A DNA stretch of 64,000 nt from Lanius collurio. Its lineage: Eukaryota; Chordata; Aves; Passeriformes; Laniidae. Below the pieces are notes generated by a model. It was given only the letters and a program-made list of their open reading frames with translations. It searched no databases and had not been told where the DNA came from. Below, one piece after another: positions 1-13,944 of the stretch (position 1 is its first letter; every line of letters begins with the position of its first letter). A program made the translations under genes and the position numbers. The DNA is taken from NCBI GenBank assembly GCA_020086605.1, contig JACBWW010000015.1, positions 4,021,642 to 4,085,641 on the forward strand. Direction: 5' to 3'.

Positions 1-2290
1 AAGACAAAAAGTAATAGAAATATTACTGTGAGCTTGCTTTGACAATGCTCTTGTAGTAGAGAAAACATGAGAAAAAAAACATGAGGTGAATCTTCTTTTT
101 GTATGCATTCTCAGATGCTGGGTTAACACGTAAGACTCAGAACACAGAGTTGTGGAGCTGCCACAGATTCTGGAAGTCAGTTGCCAGGTACATATATCCC
201 AATAGATAAGATAAGGACTTGGACCATGTCTTTTTATTTGTTCTCATAGTAATGAATTTGCTAAAAGTTATTTGAGTAGTGTGCCATTTCAACTGGAAAT
301 GATTTGTTTGATCTGTCCCACAACCTACCTAGGAATACTAAACAAGTGCTTAGTCTATAAATACATAGTATCCAAGAATCTTAGTACGTTACTAGTATCA
401 AACACTACTTTTTTCTCTTCTTTACAAATCTTTTTGGAAAGAACAGTGGAATTACTGGCATGCACTGAAACTAAAATCAAATGTAAGTCACAGATCTGCA
501 AGACTACAAAATAGTCTATAGGATATTTTTTAATAATCTGTAACTATGTTCTCGTTATGTTTTCTAAAGGCTCAGCCCCAAAATCAGTTGACTTATGTTA
601 AGACTTCAAAACCTTTACATTATTTTTTAATTAAATCTATCTTGGGTAGATTTATCTCTCTGTACACTGCTCTGCATTGCCTGCAGGTTTAGGTGCATGA
701 ATAATTTACTGGTTTAACAACACATGACAGATCAGCTGAGATGTGGGAACCGTGTGCACAGCAGATGAGAAGCAAATCCAGTTGCTTTAGATGGCAGCTA
801 AGGAACAGCAAAATACCTTTTTTACCTTCCACTTAAGACTGCACACACACACAGCTGCTGTGCCCCAGTATGTGTCCAAAGCAGCATAGTAACTGGCTTC
901 CTTTCTCTTGAGAGAGATCTTGTGCAATCAGATCTGTTCTGGTTTTCCCTCTTACAGAAACCACGCCACTTTACATCTATTCAGGTGTTGCAGAAGTGAA
1001 TATCCTAACCTGGCAATATCTGTATCTCTAACGCCAGCTGACATGGAAAAAAAAGTATTTTTGTGAGAAACAGATTACTAAAAAAGCTATGGAAAGAAGG
1101 GGTACAATGTGTAAGAAGTTTAATTCTACATTGAATCAGAAAGAAAAAAGTTAATTACAAATTTAACTTTTTCCCTGAAAATATCTGTCACATTGTCCAT
1201 CTTCTATAGTTTTGAAAGTCTTTGATTTTTTTTTTTTTGTTAGTGTTCTAATACAGCTAAAGAATGGCCTTCTAAAAGTTGTATGCATTGTTCTTATTAG
1301 CCTGTCTGGCTCCAGAACTACCTCTCCAGCTGGCTTCTCATCCTCTCTGCTTTAGCTTACAAGTATTCATCAGTAAGTTATCCTGAAACCAGAGTAGACC
1401 TAACCTAAAATTATTTTAAAAGCTAATATTGTTGATATATAAAACAGGTATAATATTTTTTTTAGTTCTTGCATTCATTTATATTCCTTTTACTTCTTAT
1501 AAGCTGTGTGTGATGTGGTATCTTATAAACCCTTCAAATTCTTCTTTTACATAGAACACTCTACTGAAGTGTTGTCTTAAGATATTTTTTGTCACACTGA
1601 GGAGATCTAAAGAAGTTCTAAAAAGTTATGTATCTGTGTATGTTACATAAATAATGATGTTTGTTCATATAAAACTTAAAATCCCTAAGAATTACTCTTC
1701 AGCACTTAACATTGGTGGCCCTGTTATTCCAAGAGATGCAGATTTCTAGAATGGGTGGGAGTCCACTCCTCTTCTTTCACTGCTCACTGTGTGGGATGTT
1801 ACCCCTCTCTGCAGTGGGACTGGAGAGACAGGATACACTGCAGGGACACAGAACTTGCCTTGGGAAAAGGACTCCAGCAAACACGCTGGGTTTCGGATTT
1901 ATTGTTTGCTTTGCCCTAGGTGAGGTTTGCCTGAAAGACAAGGGAAAGACATATTTTATTTCCCACCTAAGGAGCTGTTACCAAATGCCCATTTGGTTCT
2001 CATTCCTGAAAGATATTCTGGCAGTAATCCCTCATCACTTCTTTTGCCTTTCTATAAATTGAATTAAGAGTCTTTGTCCTCAGAGAAGAATTAGACCAGC
2101 ATCTATGCAACTCAGATCTAGGAAAAGAATTTTCATGTCAAAAGTTATAAAAAAAAAAAACCCAGTCAATTAAAGGTAATAACATTTTTTGTTGGGTAAT
2201 TTGCAGAAAAAAAAAAAATTGATTGCATTGGAAATTATTGCTCTAGAAAAAGCTAATTTCTTTGTATACATAATTTTAAATACTTGAAAT
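1..2290. other. AT-rich non-coding sequence
   Basis: No gene is visible. Open frames are short, have no recognisable motif, and are not flanked by convincing splice or start signals. The longest (about 116 codons, plus strand, near 1712-2062) has a composition rich in Leu, Phe and Cys that looks random. There are short homopolymer runs (T run near 1226-1238, A run near 2149-2160) and a short CA run near 841-852. No recognisable transposon is seen. Confidence 0.6.
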
Positions 2291-2329
2291 TAGAACATAT
2301 ACTTAGAACATATAATTAGAACATATACT
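2291..2329. repeat. Three-copy 13-bp tandem repeat
   Basis: The 11-mer TAGAACATATA occurs exactly at 2291, 2304 and 2317, a period of 13 bp. The first and third 13-mers are identical (ending CT) and the middle one ends AT. This is a small local duplication, probably from replication slippage. No function is implied. Confidence 0.85.
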
Positions 2330-3012
2330 TCATAGGCAATATTAAAATTAAAAAACCCCAATAATTATTGCTATAAAGAATTTTTGCAAAAGTGCACATT
2401 CTTGTTAACTGTTAAAGGAAGTTATTCTTCTAGCTTACTAATTTAGTGGCTTTGAAATAAGGCCTAACATTAGTTAAACCTAATTTGGCATTATCGTGTT
2501 ATCAGGTGTTATACTGTAAAGTGAATGGAAAGTGAATTTTGAATTATCAGTATCTACAGTTTATTCCTTTGGTTTTTAATGAGCCCTCAGAAAGCCTGAT
2601 AGTTTTGCAAGGTATTAATTGCCCTTTTCATGGTCCATGTGTCTCTGCCTTGGGGAACTTAAGAAGGCACCAAAAGCCCATCTCTGTAAGAAGAATGAAG
2701 TCACAATCAAACCAAGCTCTTGCTGGTGGTCAGGGTGTTAATGGGCACAAAGTTATATAAAGTCTGCATTGATGTTTAAGAATTCTTTTAACTATGCATA
2801 TTCTCATCCTGTTTTCCTCATTCCTTTTCCCAGCAACAGCAGACAGAAGTATCTGGCTGCATAGTCCAGGAATTTTCTTTGTCCACATATCAACTGTATT
2901 AAACTACCAAAACAGCATGCATGGGCACATGCATGTTTAATCACCTTTCTTTGCTCAATTATAACTTCACTTTTAAAGCTACACAGCTTCTGGTTTTCTT
3001 AACGCTTTTCTG

Positions 3013-3068
3013 ATTTTGTTTGTTTCTTTTGTTTTTTGGTTTTGGTTTTTTTTGTGTGTTTTTTTTTA
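3013..3068. repeat. T-rich (GTTT)-type simple sequence
   Basis: This is a degenerate run of TTTTG/GTTTT units ending in a longer T tract. It is low-complexity sequence. It might be the reverse complement of an old retroposon A-tail, but no recognisable body lies next to it. Confidence 0.7.
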
Positions 3069-5567
3069 CACAGAGATAGAATGAGCAGCAACATATCTAA
3101 TTAAACCGGGTAAGTTATGGTAAAAAATGCTATACAACTATGGGGGGTGAAATACCAGAACAATTTGCCAAATATTCTCAGAGTGGCTTGGTGTACCCTT
3201 AAATTGTTCAGGACTCAAATGGACCTGAATGTGAGAAACCTGATTCCATAAGACCTGCTCTGAACACATGCTTGAACAAAAATTCTGGAGCTCATTTCCA
3301 TATTCAATTACTCTATAAAACTGTGGAAGCATTTCCTGTGGTTTTCATTAAAATTATTTTACAAGATCTGAAACTGCAGAAATAGGGTGAGGAGGACAAA
3401 GTACTAAGACTGTAGCCTTGCAATGAGTCCAATCCTTAGAGAGATTTTTGGCTCTTGCTCTCAACGTTTCTATTAATTTTCTCTGGAAGGCAAAGCACAT
3501 AAACACAAATTAAAACCAAAACAAACTCCTACTTTCATCCTAATCAGGAAGACGGATAGTCTGGGTCCTTCTTTGCTCTCATGAATCTTAAGACACCTGT
3601 GACAGTTATTTCTGCATTTGATACCAGTAAAGATGAAATTAGATTTGAAGCAGGAAAAAAAAGTGATTTGACTACCTCTATCAGCATTCTAGAAAGCTTT
3701 TCAGGCCATTTCACAGATGCATCTAGTAAAAAGCTTTAGCCTAGCATCACATCCAATTGGGATTCACTAAAAGAACTATTCTCCATCAGTTGCATAGTCT
3801 GTGTCTTCTGTTCAGTCTTCTAGCTCCTGTGAATGCTCAGTCCCCATGTAGTTTACACTCAGATTTTAATTGGTGATGAAAAAATTGCCCTGCAAGGAAG
3901 CTTTCTAACTTGATTGAGCAGAAAGGTCATACACTGCTCTCCCTCTCTGATTCTCCATTGCTGCTTTGTCCTGTTTCTGCCTGTGGAAAAGCCCAGGTCC
4001 CAGCCTGTTGCACTGCCAGCCCCTGACCCAGGTCCAGTCCCTGGGGTGGTGCTGCCTGCTTCAGAGCCCAGGCAGTAGGATCCACCAGGGGTCTGGTTCC
4101 AGTTTGCTTCTAGCCCTTTCAACCTGTTAGCCTGTGAAATCCTTCAACAAAATCCAGCTACTGGATCCTTGGCTGTGTTAGATAAACTCAACAGGCAAAA
4201 CCAAGGAGAGGTGTCTATTCTTTCCTTGCCCACACAGCATTATTGGCAATTCTGTGTCCAACACAGAATTCAATATATTTTTCAAGCTTCAATATATACT
4301 CAAAATATCTAAGTTCACATTTTAGGTAATGAAATGATGTTCAATTCTCCTATGAAATCTTTCATTCATTTCTGAAATTGATTTTAAAAACCAGTAGTGA
4401 AAACAGCTGTCAATTCTATTGCTGGCTTTTCAACACAACAAAAAGTGCTTCACTATTGAAAAAGCACCATGGATAACACATTGCACAGTTCATTAGCAAT
4501 ACAGATAAAACTTAATTTTGAACTGCAAATTCAAAATTATAAAAAAGCTATCTAAAACCTCAGTAATTAAAAATTTCATTAATGTATAATCTTTTCCCTT
4601 AGCAAAAATAAAATAAGCAAGTTCTCTATATCTTGTTACTTACATGTTTATCTAAGATACAGACAGAAGAGATGAGTGAGAAATGTGGTCCCTAAAACTA
4701 TGTTTTTTTCAAAATAAAAAATACTAGTGGATGGCTATGAAATATATTTTGTAGTAAAGGGAAAGAATAATAAACTAGAAAACCACAACCTGAAATGTCA
4801 ACCTGCTATTCTATCTATTTTTGCTGAATATACTTTCAGGTTTGATTTTAGAAAACAAGTAAATAAGACTGTGAATCATTCTCTCATAACATGAGTTAAT
4901 CCATTTATGGCTTGTAAATAGACAGGTATCACCTGCTCACAGCAAACTATGGATTTTTATTCATTTGTGATTGCTTTTGCTTAAAACCTAGAATACTATT
5001 TAGATGCCTTATCAGTAAATAGATACATTCCAAATCGAGATCTATTAATAAACACCCTTTCACTGAAAGCATTCACTACTTTACCTCTGATAATATAAAT
5101 GCAAGTTTTCCATCTTCATTTGATGATACAAGCAGTTGTACATTGACTTTAAATCTATTCTTTTAATAAAAATATATTAACATTGGTGTTACTGTTTCTT
5201 TGTTTTAGCCATGACCTTCAGCTATAAGGTTTATGCAGCCTGATTGATTATTCTTGTCCACAAGTTTACACTTATCTATAAAGGAATCCTGTATCACATT
5301 TGTCTTTGGGCTGAAAAACTTCTTTTTCCTATGACCTAAAAATTTATTTGATGGTAATACCTAAATATGAAGAAAATTCACATAAAAGTAATGTGATATT
5401 CTAACTTGGTCAAAGAAAGGGTATTTTGTTGTAGTTCACACACAGGATATTACTATCTTTTCAAATGCTCTAATTTTACAAGCCAGAAAAACCCATGAAA
5501 AAAGATAATTGCTCAGCAACCACTTCTGTGAATGGTGTTGTGCCCTATGCTGATCACCAAAATGTCA

Positions 5568-5586
5568 CAACAGCGCTCTGCTGTTG
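5568..5586. repeat. Short hairpin
   Basis: There is a perfect 7-bp inverted repeat, CAACAGC and GCTGTTG, around a 5-nt loop (GCTCT). It lies inside a less AT-rich segment (about 5480-5720) that stands out from its surroundings. Chance hairpins of this size are common, so significance is low. Confidence 0.5.
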
Positions 5587-8500
5587 CCTTCAATGGCATT
5601 AGGCTCAGGCACAATGCTCCTCTGCATAAATTGTCCCCTGTTGACTGGCGCAGCTCGGAAAGGACTTCTGTTGCCAACAGCTAACAAGCTCTCCCTTTAT
5701 ATCAAGTGCTACAGGCCCATGTGTTTGAAGTGGAAGGATCAGAGTTCTTAGATCTCAGCTTTGGGAAGCTTGTTAAAGCTTTTTATTAAATTCATCTAAT
5801 TTCAGAACTGCAGGATGGTAAAGTTATTCTGTTTTTGCAATCCAATGATACAGTGTTCTTTTCCCTTTTTATTTACATAATATTTTGGAAGCTGAATATG
5901 AAAACCATGGTGCATATTTTCCCATAATATTCTGCAATTCATGCCAAGCTAGTGTTATTTATTGACTGGGGTTGTTTGGACTGTCTCAAATTAGGGTAAA
6001 AATGTCTTACAAGCATGTCTTTTGATTGCACTGCAAGCTGTTATAATAAAACTTAGAGCAAAATGCATTGAAAAAGCCTTAGATGTAAATCAATATAGGG
6101 GAAACCCAATACACAGATTTTCCACCATACGGAAGGCAATGCATCTGGTGTTGTATTGTAAGAAAACATTTAATTCTTAACAAGTGAAATCATACTGCCA
6201 TTTGCAGAAACACAAAAAATAATGCTCAATAAGAATCTCAAGAGATCTGCTCTAAAATACCGGTCACTGAGACAAAATGTCAAAATAGCATAAAAATACA
6301 CAAAATACTATACTTTTATCACTTTATATTACCTCATAAGATTTGTCAGACAATAAAGGGTGACATTACATTTTTACATCAGGTATCTTTTCCAAAAGTA
6401 GGGGAGTAGGGGGTAGTAAGCGAGAGAGAATTTTCTCTCTGACGCTGATATTTTGAGAGATGATTTTAAAATATATATGCACAATTTCATTACTGCAAGC
6501 TAAAACTTCCTAAATAAGTTACATGTACATAATTACATTATTTTTATAAGGACTTGAAGTTCTTCTTCTTGTTGAATATTTTAAACTGTCATTGACAGTA
6601 CAGACAGCTGTTTAGTAATTCAAACAGGACATTGCTCGCTGAATGTCACATCAGGATATTGACATTTTTCTGGCAGCTGAGATATTCCCAAACTTCCTAT
6701 TTAACATCATGATAAGGTATTGCCTTACCACTATGTAGTGTCTACAAATAACAGTCTAAGAATTAGAAAGGATACTTGGATTTAAATGCAACTGACAAAA
6801 AATGCTCAGATATTTTGTATTTCTGTATTATAATAACCAGTTATGGCAAACCATGCTTTTTCATACCAAAATTTGGGTAAAATCTGCTTTGAATTCTACA
6901 TAAGAGATCAAACACACCAGTAAAGCCCAAGCTAAGGAAAGGTGTGAATTCATGCTGCCCTGCAGCATCATGAGGAGTGCTGCTGTCTCTGAACTGCACA
7001 CACCCAACACGAGGGTGCTTTGGGGAACCTTGCTGGACCTCCACTGAGATGTCTGCAGCCAGTTAAAAAAGAACAAAAAGGTTCATGGCTCTTCCCCTGC
7101 ATGTGTGCACTGTAGTGAAACTTTCCAGCCTTAAATCTTTTTAATAGAGTTCAAAAATTCATAATTATTTAAAGTAAATTATGTTTAAAGAAAGATAGTA
7201 AGGACAACAGCACACTAAAACCAGATATTAAGCTTATTTGTTACACTAACCACAAGCTACATACATGGTGTTGAAGTGTTCTTTGGGCCAAAATGTCATC
7301 TCTGCAGGGCATATTGGAAATGGGTGATTCCATGTAAGATAAAGCTGACTAACTCCTGTGTTGTAGGATGTATTTTGAAAATAGAAAAACTCTTCTGCAA
7401 TACCCCTGATTTTACTTCTTGTCTAGCTAAATAAGATGTGGAGCAAATCTCTAAGAAATGGAATGTATAAAGCAGAAAGAATGAAAATTAGAACAACAGG
7501 CAAAGAAAATAACTATTTTCTACTAAAGAATTAGTGTGAATTAAAAAAAGCCCCAACAAACTATCAACACACTGCAAACTTTTCTCAGCACAGTATACAA
7601 CACATTACTCAGCAATACAAACCATATTTTTTATTTGATGTCTTTTCTTTACTTGAAAGCAACGTTTCTAAGCTTGAGCTGCAACTACATATAAAAAAAC
7701 CTGATTTTCAAAGATGGAGGTGTTACTAAGGCTAGTTTATACTATCTTGTATCCTTTTGCTCGCAATAATGAATCTAATTAAGTACACTATATGATTTTT
7801 TTCTTAATGTCTGTTAGCATCAGAATATTAAAACTCCTTGCAAATCAATCCGTGGCCAAAATTATGTTTAAACTCTGTGCAATAATCAAAGATGCAGCTG
7901 TAGGTATTATAGGTACTGTCAGTCTTCTACTACCAGAACCTAGTTCTGCTGTAACAAAACCATTGTGTCCTGCACAAGAAAAATAAAATAGCTGTACTAC
8001 CACTGCCAGTACTTGCCAATCTCTTTGTACTTCATGAAGTTTACCATATAAGCTTTCAAATAATTAACTAACTCCTCTGAAAACTATATTGTTATGTGAC
8101 TTTCTGAAAGAGAGATGAAGAAAAAATTCCCTCTTTTGGTTATTTCAAACTCAGATTTAAGTATTTGTTAAGCATGAATATTCAGTACAAAGATACTATC
8201 TATGTCTACAGAGCTGAAAGGTACAATTTTTAATCTTAGGGTTTAGAAGATTACAAATATGGGTTTCCCACATCCCAGATAAAGACTGGAACCACTGAAA
8301 TATAACAAGAATGTAAATCAATATTGCATCTGTCTTAATGGCTGTTTCTTAAAATACTTACTTTGTTCTTTCAAGGAACATGCACAGCTGCTTGTCCTCA
8401 GTAAGACACTACAGGTTCCAGATTTTGCATGAGAGGAGTCACTAAATGCTTCTCAGGCATAAAAATTCAAACACATCCCCGTGCTGAGCATTTCCTGACT

Positions 8501-11500
8501 TCACATCCCTCTGCACGGTGTGTAGATATTCTGGTGTGTTACTCTGAGACAGGCTGCAGAAACCAGTCAGGGATGCAAAATTACTTATTCTAGTCTCTGT
8601 GATTTGTTTTACAAGATACACTGTCTCCTAAATGCACACTCTCTTAAGGCAGACAGTAGAATTTTCTACAATTATGAAAATATGGAAGATTATTTCATCC
8701 CTCGACTCTGTTAGAGCCTGCCTGTTAACTGAAACTGTATTTTACCAGATAACATGTAAACAGTTCACATCACAGTGATAACTGGAATAATCAAAGAAAT
8801 GCATTTTTAGAAAAGTTTCAAAGGTTATGATAATGCTTAAACAATGTATTAAATCTGAAACTCTATGTTCAATTAACCATTAACTACACAGTTTAATCCT
8901 TAAAGAAAATACACCTAGTTCAAATCTAATATACAAAATTTTTCCTCACTAACACCTGGGATGAGACTTACTGAAAAACATTCAACCAAACCATAATTTG
9001 CAACCAAAGCAATTGCTTTGAAATCTTTAGGGATTTCCCTGAAATTGCTGCAATTGAAATTCCAAGAAGAAAACATTTTTGTCATGTTAACACCACACAG
9101 ATAGTATTCATTTTGGATTGACTTGTTTAAAGGTTGTTATTTCTGCAGTGTACAAGAGCTGTTTGTATCATTCATAAAGATCAAGATGGATGGTTGACTG
9201 AAACATAATGAAAAATGAACTAATTTGGACAAAAGAAGCAAACAGTGTTTATGATCAGAACATCACTCTTATAATGATGCAGGAAGGGTTAGACATAAGG
9301 ATTTAGAGCTCCACAACTTTCCTGGTCAGGGCAACTGCCATTAGAGTAGAGTAACTGCAGAAGAAGAAAGGTAAAGAAAACTGCACAAACTTTCAGCATA
9401 TTTTCAAAAAATTTAGGAAGCTTAGACCAGCCAAGACAACAGAGATTAAATGCCAACCTAGAAGTTAAGCTAACCTTGATGCAGAAGTGTGAAAATATAC
9501 ATATTTTTTGCTTTTCTTTACCAATTCATGACAATATGTGATAAAAGCAAGTATGTTATTAATTCTAAGATAGGGAGACTGCAAAAGACACTGAACATTT
9601 TGAGGATCAGACAATAATGCTAAACTGATTGTTCCCAATTCTCACATAAGAAAGAGCTTCAATTTCCTTATCATAAATAAATGGTCAAATGGAAGTGGTT
9701 TTTTCAAAGAAGATTTGTGCGAACCTAGATGTAATTTAAAGATCAAAATTCCCTAGATTTTTGGGTTTTGTCTCATCCCACCTGTGGTAACTTTTCACCA
9801 GCTCTATTTAAGTACATTACAAGTATTCCAAATAATGATATAGAAATTACCTTCTTCAACCAGTATTAACATTTTTTCTCCACTTACATTATGTTTAAGT
9901 TCCATTCTTAACCTTCAGGTATAATTGTAATTATCACAAGATCAATAAGACAAATGAAAAACAGCCTATCATGTCACTCAAACAAGAATCACTGCAAAGT
10001 AACAGAATACATAGTTCAGCACCTTCCAAGCCAAAAACTCTTATATGAACACTTGGAGTGGCAATTCAGTCCAATGCTAAAACTACTAGATAAGATCTAT
10101 ATGAAGTATGTCAATGGGAGGGGTTGTAGTATTTCTGTTGAAGTTTAGGCAAAGAGAGTGTAACCATCCAAATATGTATTTCAATATTTCTGCTGATTTT
10201 TTATGATTTTTTAAGGACTATTCATTTTAGACTTTTTATTTATTATCCTATGTTTATGCTGGATCTACTTGGCCCCTTTTTGCTTTTGAGGTTCACCTCT
10301 CAGAAAACAGTCCCCAAGCTCCTTGCTGTAGCCACAAGTATAGTTTCTACTAATACTTCTCCAGTTAGGCTGAGCCAAAGCCCACACCAACCTCCATTTC
10401 AGACTTATCTCATTTCTTATCTCAAAGACATTGCACATCTGAGTGATTTACACATTTTAAAGAAGATCTGCAACTCTCCTATTCTATTTGGAAAGAAGAC
10501 TAGTATCACAGAACTTAAGAAACAAATTGAGGGAAAATAATTTGCCACGACCTGTGTGTCAGTGTGAACACAGTTCTCCCAAGTGCATGCAAATAGAAGA
10601 CATTTTTGAGGCAAGAAGGCGAGACAGACCTCCAATCTATATGAATATTTAATTGTAGAACACCACCTCAGATTTTTCATAAATGAAGTGAATCATTTGT
10701 CTATTTGTAACATAGACTCCTTCACCTTTCTACAAAGTTTAAAACTCTTGTGACTGCCATTCATGCTTTTCTCTGCTACAAGAACATCCACATTCATCTG
10801 TCACACAGTACATACAAAACATATTTTCTCTCTAAAACTCAGTGTTCTTGCATTACGTCTAAGGCAGGGCTGTGTCAGTCAAGGTAAGATTTAGGCTTTA
10901 ATTGTAAAACAATAAAAATACAAATATAGGAGACACATTCTAGTCCTCAAAAGAATTCAGAAGAAATAGAAGATTTTTTTGTAAATAAAAGATATGCACT
11001 ACACAAAAGAGTATAAAACTCATACAGATGTCAATTTTCAAAGTGTTCTGAAAAGCTTATCAAATGAAATTTATTATACTTTCACCTGACAGCAATATTG
11101 CCAACACTTTTAAGTTCCAAAACACTGACTCATGAGAAGAAGAGAGGAGTAAAATTTTCTCTTTCTCACCTCCTCTCCTTCCCCACTTTGTTGCTGTTGC
11201 TGCAAGTGAACTTTTTGCTGTTGTTCAGCATTACTTCTCACTTAGATGGTCCTTAAAATCCACAGGAAATAATACAGAAAGTTCAGAGGAAGTAAAAATT
11301 TAGTCATCAAGAAATTTTTGTAAATAGCTTGGTTATAGGAAGGAATAATACAAATGAAAATAAATAGAAAGATAGTATTGGAGTGCATTCTTGCATTTAA
11401 ATTCTATTTTGCATGGACACCTGACAAACAGACTTCTGGGAGTCAGGCAGTCATTAATCTGATTTTTATTTTCTAGAAAGGGGCACATGATCCTCTCATT

Positions 11501-13921
11501 TGTTCCACACATTAGCAGCTAGTCAGTAGCAAACCCAGTCACAGGATACTAGTTTAGCTTTGTCTAAGATGGGTAATCTGTTGGACTGCAATTCTTCTGT
11601 AAAGAGTTATTTATATCTCACTATTCGGTTGGCCGACATCTGGGGTTGGCAACACCTGACAGTGCACTTAATGAGTTCACCAGTGTTTCCACTGGAACTG
11701 CTGACTTTAGTAATTGCAACACTGCATTTACTGTAGGAAAAAAAAAAGGGCAAACCTGAATGCAAGGAATTAAAAAGGTCAGTGAAATAAATGTTACTTT
11801 TTGTGCTAATACAGTTAGCCTGTAAATGGCAAAGAGAAAGGAAGACAAAACTTTTCATACATAAATTTTCTCTGAGCTATATTCACAAGAATATTTATTT
11901 CATAAAATATTCTATAATTTAAATGAAAGTACTTCCTACTCATGAACTTTTTAAACATTTAATAAATCATATAATATCAAATTAACTTAAACAAGACAGC
12001 TGTTTATCCTCTTTTTAAACATTCCTTGACCTTTATATTCCTGGCCAGCAAACATTTGAAAATAATTCTGTTGTTTGACTGCAAGCTTGAGTAATTGAAA
12101 AACAAGTGGGAAACAAGATTTGCACATTTGCTGTAGGCTTCCCTGGAATATGTGCTCTTGCCAAAGGATACTGTCATCCTAAAATGGAGTCAAGACTTTA
12201 TTTGAAGGGTACAAGAATTACTGACAAGATTCACTCAAAGCAGCTTAGCAAAAGTGTGAGAACTTACAGACACTGCTTTCACTGTCTTTTGGGATCAGGC
12301 TCTTACGCTTCTATGAGCGCATCAGCACTGATGCCAACTGTACCTATTGAGGAAGGTAGCAGCAGCTTAGGATTCTTTCTTTTTTTTCCCTCAGAAAAAT
12401 AGATTATTTTGTAGTGTTTTGTGCATATTTGACTCAAATATGACTAAGAAAATATTATTTTAAAGGACCTATCTCATGTAAGTTACACTTTTTTCCTGTT
12501 TTTTAAAAACTTAAATATATTTATGTAAAATAATTAGTGCAGTCATTAGTATTAGCATTTGTTCTAAAAAAATTATCTGCTTTGTCCTAAGTGGCTTGTA
12601 AAATGCATCAGCAAACTTTAGGCAAGATGAGGATTCCCCTACCGCCTACACCTAGTAGAGCTTTAGCAATGAAGATAATTTTCTGCTCAAAGCACAGAAA
12701 ATAGCAATAACCCTGTCTATCTACAGATCTTGGATAGCATCATCTATTATATTCTAAAAATTAATAAATAACAGAATAGAATCTAGAATTTGTATCACAA
12801 AACTATTTTTCATGTATTTATCAGTTCTTTTGGATCAACATTAACATATGCCATAAATATGTTATTGATTGAGTATACATTATTCAAAACCAATAGTTTT
12901 ATGAAAATTTAACATGAGTACAAATAAAGTTTTTCAGATGTGTTTGGACAGCTCTAAATCCCACTCAAGATGGGCAGCATATCTGGAGGCTCACATGTCA
13001 CAAGGAAAACAACATTCTCCATTTAAGAATTAAACCTAATATACCTATCTTTCTGGCAGTGACAATAAACATTTTAGAAATCTCACAGGAAAAAAAATAA
13101 ACAACAAAACCCAAGACACAAAATAAGTTCTCTTTAAAATATCATTAGCAAAGTTTAAGTACTGTAATAAAAGTTTTGATGTTTTAGCATTGTTGAAGTT
13201 TAGTATGAATATTTTCTCTAATCCAACATTGACAAATATAAAATAGAATTAGATTTTTATATATTACCATTTAAAGATATCAAGAGCCTTGTTTGACACT
13301 GAAATTTTAAATAAAATCAGAATTCATAATCAAGGACATTTTCAAAGTCACTTTAAAACTATAATTTCCAACCATCATTTTACATTATAGAATAGAATAT
13401 TCATTCGAAGAAACTAAATATAGGATATCTCTTTATTCTTTCTCATTCTAAGGCTATTTTTGGTATCAAAAATGCTCCATTTACCCATAATTATCTTTTC
13501 ACACAGTGTTCCCAGATGTAGAATTCCCAAAATGCAATTCTACTCATCTGCACCATAGTTGTGAGAAAGTTTGAAGCATATTAGAGTTTAAGGAATACAT
13601 TCTGTACTTTTTATTCAAGTGTCTTAGGAAAACGCATATACTGTGATTTAGCACTTAAGTAAATTACCTCAAAGACAATATCAAATTTTTCACCAATGAA
13701 ATAAAAGGAAACCACTGTGATTGTTGGTATTGGAATTTGCTGTCATAGGATATATTTTTCTATTGCCATGCTCTTCTCAGTCTCTTAGGAGGGACAAATA
13801 CTCTGTAAAACTGTGACAGCTAGTAATGGTTTTAGATGTATGGCACATTTCATACTAAAGGTCTACTGAGATTTCTGTATGAAGGCAGTGGAAAAAAAGA
13901 CATAGCATATGCAAAACCAAC

Positions 13922-13944
13922 AAAAAAAAAAAAAAAAAAAAAAA
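13922..13944 (+). repeat. Poly(A) tract
   Basis: This is a run of 23 adenines. No recognisable retroposon body precedes it on the plus strand, so it is listed as a simple repeat rather than a retroposon tail. Confidence 0.9.

Larger units (their letters stand above)
2330..9999. other. AT-rich non-coding sequence
   Basis: No gene is recognised on either strand. The stretch includes a T/G-rich tract (3013-3068), a slightly GC-richer patch at about 3930-4120, a small hairpin at 6423-6440 (8-bp arms AGAGAGAA/TTCTCTCT, 2-nt loop), and a less AT-rich segment at about 5480-5720. The GC-richer patch near 4 kb could be an old repeat remnant, but I do not recognise a family. Confidence 0.55.

Noticed and set aside
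1712..2062. Plus-strand frame of 116 codons
   Set aside because: Composition is random-like, there is no recognisable motif, and no promoter or splice context is visible. A frame of this length is expected by chance in 64 kb.
3859..4122. Minus-strand frame of 87 codons with Gly/Ser/Thr-rich centre
   Set aside because: The composition reflects a local GC-rich patch. No signal peptide, repeat unit or homologue is recognisable.
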